Shown here: piece after piece, positions 1-5,858 of the stretch | Layout: each line of letters starts with the position of its first letter | How positions within the stretch are numbered: position 1 is the stretch's first letter | NCBI GenBank assembly: GCA_937135995.1 | Contig: CAKZOF010000370.1 | Coordinates: forward strand, 1-7,179 | From: an uncultured Pyrinomonas sp. | GTDB lineage: Bacteria > Acidobacteriota > Blastocatellia > Pyrinomonadales > Pyrinomonadaceae | DNA length: 7,179 nucleotides | Direction: 5' to 3' | Translations under genes and position numbers: made by a program | The notes under the pieces: generated by a model | The model's input: only the letters and a program-made list of their open reading frames with translations | Database searches by the model: none | Told to the model about the DNA's origin: nothing

Positions 1-819
1 CTTGCGTCCCAACCAGCCGGCATCGACGTAACGTTTGAGCAGCGGACAAGGACGGTATTTCGGATCGCCTAACTCCGCGTAGAGAACGTTCAGAATGGCC
101 AGACACACGTCCAACCCGATCAGATCGGCGAGCGTCAACGGCCCCATCGGATGGTTCATGCCGAGCTTCATGATGCCGTCGATCGCTTCGCGCGTCGCCA
201 CCCCTTCTTGCAGGGCGAAGATCGCTTCGTTGATCATCGGCATCAAGACCCTGTTCGAGACAAAACCGGGCGAGTCGCTGCATTCGAGCGGCGTCTTGCC
301 GAACTCTTCGGCGAGCGCGCGCGTCTGCGCGCACGTTTCGTCCGACGTCGCAAGACCGCGTACGATCTCGACCAGCTTCATTACCGGCACCGGATTCATG
401 AAATGCATGCCGATCACTTTGTCGGGCCGTCTGGTCGCCGCGCCCAATTTAGTGATCGAAATAGAAGAGGTGTTCGAAGCCAGAATCACTTCAGGGCGCG
501 TGGTGCGATCCAGCGTGCGAAAGACCTCCGTTTTGACCGCCACGTCTTCGCTCACAGCCTCGATGACGAAATCCGCATCCGCCAACGCTTCCCACTCGGT
601 GGTCGTTTCGATCCGCCCGCTGATCGCGCTCTTTTCGTCTGCGCTCAATCGCCCCTTCTCCACATCGCGGGCGAGGTTTCGTTCAATCGTCGCCAGCCCG
701 CGCTGAAGATACTCCTCTTTGACGTCGCGCATGACGACGCGATAACCAGCACGCGCGGCCACTTGCGCGATGCCGTTGCCCATCGTCCCTGCGCCGACGA
801 CGCCGATCGTTTTGCTCAT
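1..819 (-). CDS. hbd: Short-chain L-3-hydroxyacyl-CoA (3-hydroxybutyryl-CoA) dehydrogenase, C-terminus cut by window edge
   Basis: Catalyses the NAD(P)-dependent interconversion of 3-hydroxyacyl-CoA and 3-oxoacyl-CoA, as in beta-oxidation, butanoate or PHB metabolism, in the cytoplasm. The minus-strand reading frame is open from ATG at 819 to base 1, giving 273 codons; the family is usually about 280-290 residues, so only the tail is missing. Visible: Rossmann motif GAGTMG at residues 9-14 directly after the first strand, which fixes the start; SNTSS at 115-119; HFMNP at 139-143; SPGFVSNR at 183-190. The catalytic set known from mammalian HAD is complete with the right spacing: Ser118, His139, Glu151, Asn189. 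The C-terminal dimerisation domain follows ([12 protein letters not shown]). The ribosome site is mediocre (GGAG 11 bases, AAAGGA 2 bases upstream). It is divergent from the Rieske/FAD gene. Substrate chain length, and hence the choice between hbd, fadB2/mmgB and paaH, cannot be settled from sequence. Confidence 0.95.
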   Translation of the reverse strand, partial: MSKTIGVVGAGTMGNGIAQVAARAGYRVVMRDVKEEYLQRGLATIERNLARDVEKGRLSADEKSAISGRIETTTEWEALADADFVIEAVSEDVAVKTEVFRTLDRTTRPEVILASNTSSISITKLGAATRRPDKVIGMHFMNPVPVMKLVEIVRGLATSDETCAQTRALAEEFGKTPLECSDSPGFVSNRVLMPMINEAIFALQEGVATREAIDGIMKLGMNHPMGPLTLADLIGLDVCLAILNVLYAELGDPKYRPCPLLKRYVDAGWLGRK

Positions 820-846
820 CGTCCTTTCGACTCCGCTGAATTCAGT

Positions 847-879
847 CGGTTTAAGATTCGCCGCTAAAACTTTAAACCG
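847..879. promoter_or_regulatory. Perfect inverted repeat CGGTTTAA-N17-TTAAACCG, candidate operator
   Basis: Two 8-base arms at 847-854 and 872-879 are exact reverse complements separated by 17 bases. The repeat starts 28 bases upstream of the hbd start codon and lies in the shared divergent region, a place where a dimeric regulator could bind. The arm-to-arm centre distance (25 bases) is longer than for a single classical operator, so two half-sites or a hairpin in the hbd leader are also possible. No run of T follows on either strand, so it is not a standard terminator. The function is inferred; only the symmetry is seen. Confidence 0.4.
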
Positions 880-936
880 CTCCCGACAAAAACGCTAGTT
901 CCCTCGCGCGAGAAACCGCACTCACCTCCGTTCCCA

Positions 937-966
937 TTGAACGCGACGCAGAAGCTATGGTCTAAT
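937..966 (+). promoter_or_regulatory. Possible sigma70-type promoter for the Rieske/FAD gene
   Basis: TTGAAC (937-942) and TCTAAT (961-966) are separated by 18 bases. The -10 element matches five of six consensus positions and the -35 matches four. Transcription would begin near 973, about 70 bases before the ATG at 1042. This is a consensus match only; promoter consensus varies between phyla. Confidence 0.35.
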
Positions 967-1041
967 GCGCTTTGCAACAACACACATCCAGCGCGCTTCG
1001 ACTCGTCCGCGAGCGCGATGCTAGCCGTCGAAGGTGAGGCG

Positions 1042-1091
1042 ATGAACGAGAAGCGAAAGTAGCTCGTACCGACGATCTCAAGGATGGAGAG
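1042..1091 (+). other. Probable 5' end of the Rieske/FAD gene, interrupted by a frame change
   Basis: ATG at 1042 has a good ribosome site (AGGTGA at 1032-1037, four bases before) but its frame reads only MNEKRK before TAG at 1060. The frame of the main gene is open from 1038 and encodes KVARTDDLKDGE immediately before Met at 1092, which looks like the first beta-strand of a Rieske domain, yet this stretch has no ATG, GTG or TTG. One extra base near 1057-1060 (for example AAAGG for AAAG) would join the two into MNEKRKVARTDDLKDGEM. Read as a one-base deletion, by error or mutation. Confidence 0.6.
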
Positions 1092-2618
1092 ATGCGACAG
1101 GTCGCGGTGCAAGGCACGGAGATACTGCTCGTGCGCATCGACGGGAGATTTCACGCCATCGGCGCCCACTGCACGCACTACGGCGCGCCGCTGGTCGACG
1201 GCGTGCTTTGCGGGCGCAGGGTCGTTTGCCCGTGGCATCATGCTTGTTTTGATGTCACCACAGGCGACCTTGAAGAACCACCTGCGCTCGATGCGCTGCC
1301 GCGCTACCAGACCCGCATCGAAGACGGACACATCATCGTTTCGCTGCCCGAAGATGTTGCGGACAGGCGTGTGCCGCAGATGAGCCGCCGTGCGCCAAAC
1401 GATGCGCGCCTGTTCATCATCTTGGGCGGTGGAGCAGCGGGTTACATGGCGGCGCAGACCCTGCGCGAAGATGGGTTCACGGGCCGCATCCTGCTCGTCT
1501 CAGACGATGGCCATCTGCCCTATGACCGACCCAACCTGAGCAAAGATTACTTGGCTGGCCATCTTGGCGCCGACGCCCTGCCGCTGCGCTCTGAAGAGTT
1601 CTTCCGCGAGCATGACATCGAAATCGAACTGAACCGAAAGGTCGCGCGCGTTGAAGCGGCGAACAAGATCATCAGGTTCAGCGATGGGGCGTCGCTTCGC
1701 TACGACGCGCTGCTTGTCGCCACCGGGGGCGAACCGCGCACGCTCCCCGCGCCCGGCGCGGATCTCGGGAACGTCTTCACGCTCCGCAACCGCGATGATG
1801 CTGAACGGATCATCGCCTCGCTCGGCACCGCGCGGCGCGCCGCCGTCATCGGCGCTAGCTTCATCGGCATGGAGACGGCTTCGAGCCTCGCCGCGCGCGG
1901 CCTCTCCGTGACCGTGGTCGCGCCGGAATCCGTCCCGTTCGAGCATACGCTTGGCGCAGAGATCGGCGCACTCTTTCAGAAGCTACACGAAGAGAACGGC
2001 GTTCGGTTCAAACTCGGAGCGAAGCTTGCGCGTTTCGAAGGGCAGCGCCGCGTCGAGGCAGTCATCCTTGAAAGCGGTGAACGGATCGAAGCCGATCTCG
2101 TCATCGTCGGAGCGGGCGTCAAACCGGCGACGGAATTTCTCGAAGGCGTCGAGAAGACGAAAGATGGCCGCGTCGTGGTAGACAATCGGCTTCGCGCCGC
2201 CGAAGATCTTTATGCCGCGGGCGACATCGCAAGCTTCCCCGACGCGCGCACCGGCGAACGCGTACACATCGAGCATTGGCGCACGGCGATGCAGCAAGGT
2301 CGCGTCGCCGCGCACAACATGGCCGGACGCGAAGCGATCTACGCGAGCGTGCCGTTCTTCTGGACACAGCAGTTCGACCTCGTGCTCACATACGTTGGCC
2401 ACGCCGCAAAATGGGACGAGCTGATCGTGCACGGCAGCATAGAAGGACGCGATTTTCTCGCTTTTTACGTGCGCGATGGGCGAGCCTTGGCCGTCGCGGG
2501 CGTGAATCGCGATCGCGAACTGGCCGCCATCGAAGAGTTGATGCGGCTCGACCGCTTACCTTCGGCTGAAGAGTTGCGTCGCCAGAAGATCGATCTCGCC
2601 AAGCTGCTCCAAGCATGA
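1092..2618 (+). CDS. Rieske [2Fe-2S] / FAD-dependent NAD(P)H oxidoreductase (AIFM3-like, ferredoxin-reductase fold)
   Basis: Predicted to pass electrons from NAD(P)H through FAD to a built-in Rieske cluster; the final acceptor is unknown. From Met at 1092 (508 aa): Rieske cluster ligands Cys27-x-His29 and Cys46-Pro-Trp-His49; FAD-binding GGGAAG (112-117); PYDRPNLSKDYL (143-154), typical of AIF and ferredoxin reductases; second dinucleotide motif GASFIG (254-259) for NAD(P)H; FAD motif AAGDIA (375-380); EHWRTA (394-399); C-terminal reductase domain with PFFWTQQFD (421-429). No signal peptide or membrane segment is seen, so it is probably cytoplasmic. AAGGA seven bases before 1092 could serve that ATG, but the Rieske domain clearly begins earlier (see the frame change at 1042-1091). 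No separate ferredoxin or oxygenase gene is nearby. The stop overlaps the next start as ATGA. Family call is firm; physiological role is not known. Confidence 0.93.
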   Translation: MRQVAVQGTEILLVRIDGRFHAIGAHCTHYGAPLVDGVLCGRRVVCPWHHACFDVTTGDLEEPPALDALPRYQTRIEDGHIIVSLPEDVADRRVPQMSRRAPNDARLFIILGGGAAGYMAAQTLREDGFTGRILLVSDDGHLPYDRPNLSKDYLAGHLGADALPLRSEEFFREHDIEIELNRKVARVEAANKIIRFSDGASLRYDALLVATGGEPRTLPAPGADLGNVFTLRNRDDAERIIASLGTARRAAVIGASFIGMETASSLAARGLSVTVVAPESVPFEHTLGAEIGALFQKLHEENGVRFKLGAKLARFEGQRRVEAVILESGERIEADLVIVGAGVKPATEFLEGVEKTKDGRVVVDNRLRAAEDLYAAGDIASFPDARTGERVHIEHWRTAMQQGRVAAHNMAGREAIYASVPFFWTQQFDLVLTYVGHAAKWDELIVHGSIEGRDFLAFYVRDGRALAVAGVNRDRELAAIEELMRLDRLPSAEELRRQKIDLAKLLQA

Positions 2619-3400
2619 CTTCGCGCCCGAAAATTTCCGTCGTCGTCCCAACGCGCAACCGCCCGCACATGCTCCGCGAAGCGTTGCAGAGTCTGGTCGA
2701 ACAACGCGGGGTGAGCTTTGAGACGATCGTCGTCAACGATGCTGGCGAGGATGTGCAGGGCATTGTCGAAGATTTCAAAGGCACGCTTGACATCACTTAC
2801 ATTCAACTGATCCGCAACGAAGGATTACCTGCAGCACGCAATCGCGGTGTTGAACGTGCGCGCGGGCTTTACATCGCCTATTTGGATGATGATGACCTCT
2901 TTCTTCCCGCGCACTTAGCTGCCCTATCAGCCCGTCTGGACGAGAAGCCCGCGGTCGATTTGGTCTATTCTGACGCGCTCCTGCTGCGCCAGCGCTGGAC
3001 ACCAAACGGGTTTCGCACAGTGGCCCACCGCATCTTGGGGCATAACTTCAACCTCGAGGTTATGCGGCGCGACAGTTTCATCGCTCCTTCGGCGATGATG
3101 CACCGGCGCGAATGTTTCGACGCGGTCGGCGGGTTCGACGAAACCATGCGTTGGTGTTACGAAGACTGGGACTTTCTGTTGCGCATCGCCGGCAAGTACC
3201 AAATCGAGCGTGTCGCTGGTGCGACCGTTATGATCCGGTTGCGTGCGGATGCGAGCAACATGTCCAGTGTGGTTAACGATGAACGAGAACGCGCGGCCCG
3301 CCTGCTTCAGCAAAGGTACGGCGCCGGCCCGATCCAACCGAAGACCTTCTGGGAAGTCGCTGAAACGCTGGATCGTGAGAGCGAAGACGAAGAACCATAG
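2615..3400 (+). CDS. Family 2 glycosyltransferase (GT-A fold)
   Basis: Predicted to transfer a sugar from a nucleotide-sugar donor to an acceptor such as a surface glycan or lipid carrier; donor and acceptor cannot be read from sequence. The 261-residue protein begins with the GT2 strand-loop ISVVVPTRNRP (8-17), then ETIVVNDAG with Asp42, NEGLPAARNRGVERA, and the metal-binding DXD-type cluster DDDD at 91-94. FIAPSAMMHRR (155-165), GGFDE and the acidic WCYEDWDF (180-187, Glu183/Asp184 as probable catalytic base region) complete the domain. The tail is acidic (ESEDEEP). No membrane helix is visible, so it is cytosolic or peripheral. It has no clear ribosome site of its own and starts within the stop of the Rieske/FAD gene (ATGA), so it is probably translated by coupling. 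That partnership is unexpected for a GT2. Confidence 0.92.
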   Translation: MTSRPKISVVVPTRNRPHMLREALQSLVEQRGVSFETIVVNDAGEDVQGIVEDFKGTLDITYIQLIRNEGLPAARNRGVERARGLYIAYLDDDDLFLPAHLAALSARLDEKPAVDLVYSDALLLRQRWTPNGFRTVAHRILGHNFNLEVMRRDSFIAPSAMMHRRECFDAVGGFDETMRWCYEDWDFLLRIAGKYQIERVAGATVMIRLRADASNMSSVVNDERERAARLLQQRYGAGPIQPKTFWEVAETLDRESEDEEP

Positions 3401-3517
3401 GACGACCGCACGCAACCATTCACCGCCGAGAACCGACCGTTCATTGAAAACCGCTCGGCACGGAAGGCGAGTTCGGGCGAAGATGCGCGCGAAAGGTAAC
3501 CTCCTTTTCATCGGCAG

Positions 3518-3570
3518 CGGGAGCGACGTCGAGGAGATCAAGCCCTACGAGGTCGCTCCCGACTGTTTTT
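3518..3570 (+). terminator. Hairpin plus T-run, candidate terminator of the Rieske/FAD-GT2 operon
   Basis: Perfect 10-bp stem CGGGAGCGAC (3518-3527) with GTCGCTCCCG (3552-3561), followed by ACTG and five T (3566-3570). The 24-base loop is long for an intrinsic terminator, which lowers confidence. It lies 117 bases after the glycosyltransferase stop. A competing 8-bp pairing exists: GCGGGAGC at 3517-3524 with GCTCCCGC at 3582-3589. Confidence 0.45.
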
Positions 3571-3730
3571 GGGGAACCACTGCTCCCGCCGCTTGCGTAT
3601 AAAGATCCGTCACCGCACCGACTTAGATTACCCGGCGTCGGGTGCCACGTAAGACCGATCTACTGCCGACTCGCCGATTCGCATCAGCGCAAGCTCTCCC
3701 GCTTTTGCGGATCCGACTCGGCTTTGAGCG

Positions 3731-3778
3731 TGAAAACGGCGCTTGCTGCCTTGGCACTGGACTCGGTATCAAGGCAGC
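3731..3778 (-). terminator. Hairpin after the DoxX gene, candidate terminator
   Basis: Perfect 9-bp inverted repeat, GCTGCCTTG at 3745-3753 and CAAGGCAGC at 3770-3778, with a 16-base loop. On the minus strand it begins eight bases after the DoxX stop codon and is followed by AAGCGCCG and then TTTT. Placement is ideal for ending the xylA/doxX transcript; the T-run is short and offset by eight bases, so it may be Rho-assisted or an mRNA-stabilising stem. Confidence 0.4.
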
Positions 3779-3785
3779 TGAACCG

Positions 3786-4244
3786 TCAACGCGGCGCGCC
3801 TCTTTTGGCCCGGCGCAAAAGCGCGTCAAGCGACCGTGCTCCCGGCCCGACAACGAGCAGGTAGATCGAGCCGAGCAGCATCGCGTAGTCCGTGCGCGAT
3901 TCGTGCGCCATCTCCCAAAAACCTTCGCGCAAAAAGATGGGCACTTTGGTCGTTGTGATCGCCACCACCATGATGACGATCAGCGGGATGACAGCAAGGC
4001 GTGTCAATAGGCCCAAAAGGACCAACGCCCCGCAGACGATTTCGAACGCGCCGACTACGGGCGCCATCACTTCCGGCGCGGGGATACCGATCTTGGCGAA
4101 ACGACCTGCCCCGACATCATCCGGCCGGATGAACTTCTGTATCCCTTCGGACAAGAAGACCAAGCCAACCATTAGGCGTATGAGCACAGTCGCCGCTGGC
4201 GCGCCAGTTGCCAAGAGGCTTTCACGAAGACCAACTCCGTTCAT
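3786..4244 (-). CDS. DoxX/SURF4-family integral membrane protein
   Basis: A 152-residue inner-membrane protein with four predicted hydrophobic segments, around residues 17-37, 58-79, 82-98 and 119-136. This is the normal length and layout of the DoxX family, with the family-like LVFLSEGIQKF (28-38) after helix 1, the glycine-rich FEIVCGALVLLGLLTR (67-82), and RTDYAMLLGSIYLL before helix 4. Several DoxX members are linked to quinone or thiol redox processes, but the role of this one is not known. It lies downstream of xylA on the same strand, 121 bases away, and a small ORF in between overlaps its start as ATGA. No strong ribosome site precedes the ATG, in keeping with translational coupling. 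A hairpin follows eight bases after the stop. Confidence 0.88.
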   Translation of the reverse strand: MNGVGLRESLLATGAPAATVLIRLMVGLVFLSEGIQKFIRPDDVGAGRFAKIGIPAPEVMAPVVGAFEIVCGALVLLGLLTRLAVIPLIVIMVVAITTTKVPIFLREGFWEMAHESRTDYAMLLGSIYLLVVGPGARSLDALLRRAKRGAPR

Positions 4245-4348
4245 AACCGTTCACTCACCGCATGCCAGCTTGAGATCGGCGTTGGTTGCGCTTTCATGAA
4301 GACTGACTTCTCCAGTACCAGTCCACCTTGCGTTCGCTGGTCAAGCAT
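4241..4348 (-). CDS. Possible small ORF (35 aa) between xylA and doxX
   Basis: Reads MLDQRTQGGLVLEK... and ends ...WHAVSERL, with its TGA overlapping the DoxX ATG (ATGA). It starts 17 bases after the xylA stop and so fills the gap. An internal ATG at 4297 would give an 18-residue version with GGAG 12 bases upstream. No good ribosome site precedes the longer start and no family is recognised. It could be a translational-coupling leader for DoxX or chance; evidence is positional only. Confidence 0.2.
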   Translation of the reverse strand: MLDQRTQGGLVLEKSVFMKAQPTPISSWHAVSERL

Positions 4349-4365
4349 GAACGGCGCGTTCTGTG

Positions 4366-5526
4366 TCAACGCACGCCGAGCAGTATCTCCATCGTCAACT
4401 GGTCGAGCCGTTCGTATTTCAATCCCTTGCTTGCGAGCGCCGCGCGATCGAACTGGCGCGCGAGCAGAGTTGACGCTTTCTCTTTGGAGAATTTGCCGAA
4501 CGCTTCTCCGTCGGTTTCCTTGATTTCAGCGAGCAGAGCCTGAATCTCTGGATCGGCGTTCCACCTTTCGGCCTTCTCCTTCAAGATCAAGTAGGTGCGC
4601 ATGCAGCCGCGCGCGAAGTCTTTGACGCCCTCGTAATCCTCCGTGCGGTAGGCGTGCGCGTCAAAGTGGCGTGGTCCAGCATAGCCGACATCTTCAAGGA
4701 ATTTAACGAGCCAGAAGGCCGCCTTCGGATTGGCCGAACCGAACCGGAAGTCTTGGTCATAGCGACCGGGCAATTGATCGTTCAGATCTATGTGGAAGAG
4801 TTTGCCCGCTTCCCACGCCTGAGCGACCGCGTGCATGAAGTTCAAACCAGCCATCGTCTCGTGTGCGACCTCGGGATTGACGCCGACCATCTCCGGATGA
4901 TCGAGCGTTTCGATGAAGGCGAGATAGGCCCCGGTCGTCGGGAAGTAGATGTCGGCGCGCGGCTCGTTCGGTTTCGCTTCGAGCGCGAACTTGTAATCGT
5001 ATCCCTGATCCAAGGAGTATTCGCACAGGAAGTTGACCGCGTCGCGCAAACGTTTGATCGCCTCATCGGGACGCCGACAACCGTCGGTCTCCGTCCCTTC
5101 GCGCCCGCCCCACAGGACGAAGATCTTCGCGCCCAACTCCGCGCCGAGGTCCATCGCGCGCATCGTTTTCTGCAGCGCATAGGCACGCACACGCGCGTCG
5201 TTCGACGTAAAGGCGCCATCGCGGAAGACCGGATCGAAGAAGAGGTTGACCGTCGCCATCGGCACGACGATGCCGTGATCCTCGCACGCTTGCCGGAACT
5301 CGCGCACGATGCGGTCGCGCTCCTGCGGCGTCGCATCGATCGGCACAAGGTCGTTGTCGTGGAAGTTGACGCCCCACGCGCCGACTTCGGCGAGCAAGCG
5401 AACGATCTCGACTGGCGAAAGCATGGGGCGCACCTCTGCCCCGAAGGGATCGCGCCCACGATTACCGACGGTCCATAGACCGAAACTGAAACGATGCTCA
5501 GGATGCGGCGTGTACTTATCGGTCAT
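4366..5526 (-). CDS. xylA: Xylose isomerase, class I small (Streptomyces-like) type
   Basis: Converts D-xylose to D-xylulose (and D-glucose to D-fructose) using two divalent metal ions, in the cytoplasm. At 386 residues it matches the short class I type, which lacks the N-terminal extension of class II. All catalytic and metal residues are present in the known order: His56 and Asp59 (FHDNDL), Trp139 (WGGREG), Glu183 and Lys185 (LEAKPNEPR), Glu219 and His222 (VNPEVAHE), Asp247 (HIDLND), Asp257 and Asp259 (YDQDFRFG), Asp289 (HFDAH). Expected activity is therefore intact. The start is bounded by an in-frame TGA four codons upstream, and [21 protein letters not shown] is the usual family beginning. 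The nearest GGAG is 12 bases away, rather far. It is divergent from the GH16-xylB pair and probably cotranscribed with doxX. Confidence 0.97.
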   Translation of the reverse strand: MTDKYTPHPEHRFSFGLWTVGNRGRDPFGAEVRPMLSPVEIVRLLAEVGAWGVNFHDNDLVPIDATPQERDRIVREFRQACEDHGIVVPMATVNLFFDPVFRDGAFTSNDARVRAYALQKTMRAMDLGAELGAKIFVLWGGREGTETDGCRRPDEAIKRLRDAVNFLCEYSLDQGYDYKFALEAKPNEPRADIYFPTTGAYLAFIETLDHPEMVGVNPEVAHETMAGLNFMHAVAQAWEAGKLFHIDLNDQLPGRYDQDFRFGSANPKAAFWLVKFLEDVGYAGPRHFDAHAYRTEDYEGVKDFARGCMRTYLILKEKAERWNADPEIQALLAEIKETDGEAFGKFSKEKASTLLARQFDRAALASKGLKYERLDQLTMEILLGVR

Positions 5527-5556
5527 CTTGCAAAGTCACTCCATGACGGAAGGTTG

Positions 5557-5563
5557 CCTCCTC
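5557..5563 (-). promoter_or_regulatory. Strong Shine-Dalgarno-like GAGGAGG misplaced relative to xylA
   Basis: GAGGAGG on the minus strand lies 30 bases before the xylA ATG, too far to serve it. Between them is the mini-ORF ATG-GAG-TGA (5544-5536), in frame with xylA, whose start is 12 bases from this site. It may be chance, or ribosomes may be loaded here and reinitiate at xylA. Confidence 0.2.
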
Positions 5564-5585
5564 GAGCAATGCGAGATTAATGCTC
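5564..5585. promoter_or_regulatory. Imperfect palindrome over the xylA -10 region, candidate operator
   Basis: GAGCA (5564-5568) and TGCTC (5581-5585) are reverse complements, and a further A/T pair lies just inside after one mismatch. The 22-base element covers the predicted xylA -10 (5574-5579), where a repressor would block transcription. The regulator is not encoded in the window. Short arms make chance a real alternative. Confidence 0.22.
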
Positions 5586-5603
5586 CCCGTCGAAAGCCGT
5601 CAA
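5574..5603 (-). promoter_or_regulatory. Possible sigma70-type promoter for xylA
   Basis: On the minus strand TTGACG (5603-5598) and TAATCT (5579-5574) are 18 bases apart. The -35 matches five of six consensus positions, the -10 three. Transcription would start near 5567, giving a leader of about 40 bases. Confidence 0.35.
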
Positions 5604-5620
5604 GGTTGACTGCGTCTTCC

Positions 5621-5648
5621 TTGACAGCCGCGCCAAAGGTCGTACGCT
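5621..5648 (+). promoter_or_regulatory. Weak plus-strand promoter candidate
   Basis: A perfect -35 hexamer TTGACA (5621-5626) is followed after 16 bases by TACGCT (5643-5648), which matches only three of six -10 positions. It would give GH16 a leader of about 200 bases. The extended -10 at 5810 is the better candidate. Confidence 0.18.
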
Positions 5649-5809
5649 GCGCGTTGCTGCAGGCAAAACTGACCGGTGAGCTTGCTCTAGACTGATCGGC
5701 GAGCTTCCTCTTGTAGGAAGGGGGAACGCGCGCAGCAAAGCGCTCGGGGAAAGAGCTTGCGCCGAAAGCGCCGCACAAAAAATTTAATGACCTTTCGACC
5801 AACTCTTCG

Positions 5810-5818
5810 TGCTAGAAT
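5810..5818 (+). promoter_or_regulatory. Extended -10 promoter candidate for GH16-xylB
   Basis: TGCTAGAAT carries the extended TGn element directly before TAGAAT (five of six consensus positions). Such promoters can work without a good -35, and none is visible here. An AT-rich patch (AAAAAATTTAA) lies about 25 bases upstream. The leader would be about 34 bases long. Confidence 0.38.
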
Positions 5819-5844
5819 GCGGATGACTTCTGCTGACGCTCATC

Positions 5845-5851
5845 GAGGGAG
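5845..5851 (+). promoter_or_regulatory. Ribosome binding site deciding the GH16 start
   Basis: GAGGGAG lies seven bases before ATG 5859, directly ahead of the predicted signal peptide. It favours 5859 over the TTG at 5757 and the in-frame ATGs in between. Confidence 0.75.
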
Positions 5852-5858
5852 ACACTTC

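Larger units (their letters stand above)
820..1041. other. Divergent intergenic region between hbd and the Rieske/FAD gene
   Basis: No gene is supported here. The stretch must carry promoters for both flanking genes. It contains the perfect inverted repeat at 847-879, the short palindrome CTCGCGCGAG at 903-912 and a plus-strand promoter-like pair at 937-966. A minus-strand ORF running from 1331 into this stretch is antisense to the Rieske coding sequence, resembles no family I know and is not annotated. Confidence 0.6.
3401..3785. other. Convergent intergenic region, no supported gene
   Basis: 385 bases between the ends of the glycosyltransferase and the DoxX gene. It holds terminator-like hairpins for both directions (3518-3570 and 3731-3778) and a small stem ACCCG-GCGT-CGGGT at 3630-3643. 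A 39-codon plus-strand ORF (3483-3602) has no good ribosome site and overlaps the first hairpin; I recognise no family in it. I see no tRNA or other known RNA. Confidence 0.55.
5527..5858. other. Divergent regulatory region between xylA and the GH16 gene
   Basis: 332 bases without a supported gene. It contains a minus-strand promoter candidate for xylA (5574-5603) overlapped by an imperfect palindrome (5564-5585), an extended -10 promoter candidate for GH16 (5810-5818) behind an AT-rich patch (5776-5788), a weaker plus-strand candidate at 5621-5648, and a small stem CTTCCT-cttgt-AGGAAG (5704-5720). A minus-strand ORF across the stretch (5536-5802) resembles nothing known and is left out. Confidence 0.6.

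Noticed and set aside
151..867. 238-codon plus-strand ORF
   Set aside because: It lies antisense to hbd, which has a complete Rossmann and catalytic motif set. The translation is Arg/His/Ala-rich shadow sequence of a GC-rich gene.
864..1331. 155-codon minus-strand ORF covering the hbd/Rieske gap
   Set aside because: About half is antisense to the Rieske domain and the rest covers promoter-like sequence; no family resemblance or ribosome site.
3483..3602. 39-codon plus-strand ORF after the GT2 gene, possible gene remnant
   Set aside because: No ribosome site, no recognised family, and it coincides with the terminator-like inverted repeat that explains the same bases.
3600..3785. Possible tRNA or structured RNA suggested by GATTCGCATC and several short stems
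   Set aside because: No cloverleaf with acceptor stem, anticodon arm and T-arm can be assembled; the stems are isolated and short.
4654..5478. 274-codon plus-strand ORF
   Set aside because: Antisense to xylA, whose every catalytic residue is intact. No recognisable domain; a third-position GC effect.
5757..5858. Longer GH16 start at TTG 5757 or ATGs between it and 5859
   Set aside because: It would place a basic, non-hydrophobic stretch before a clear signal peptide, while 5859 has GAGGGAG at seven bases.
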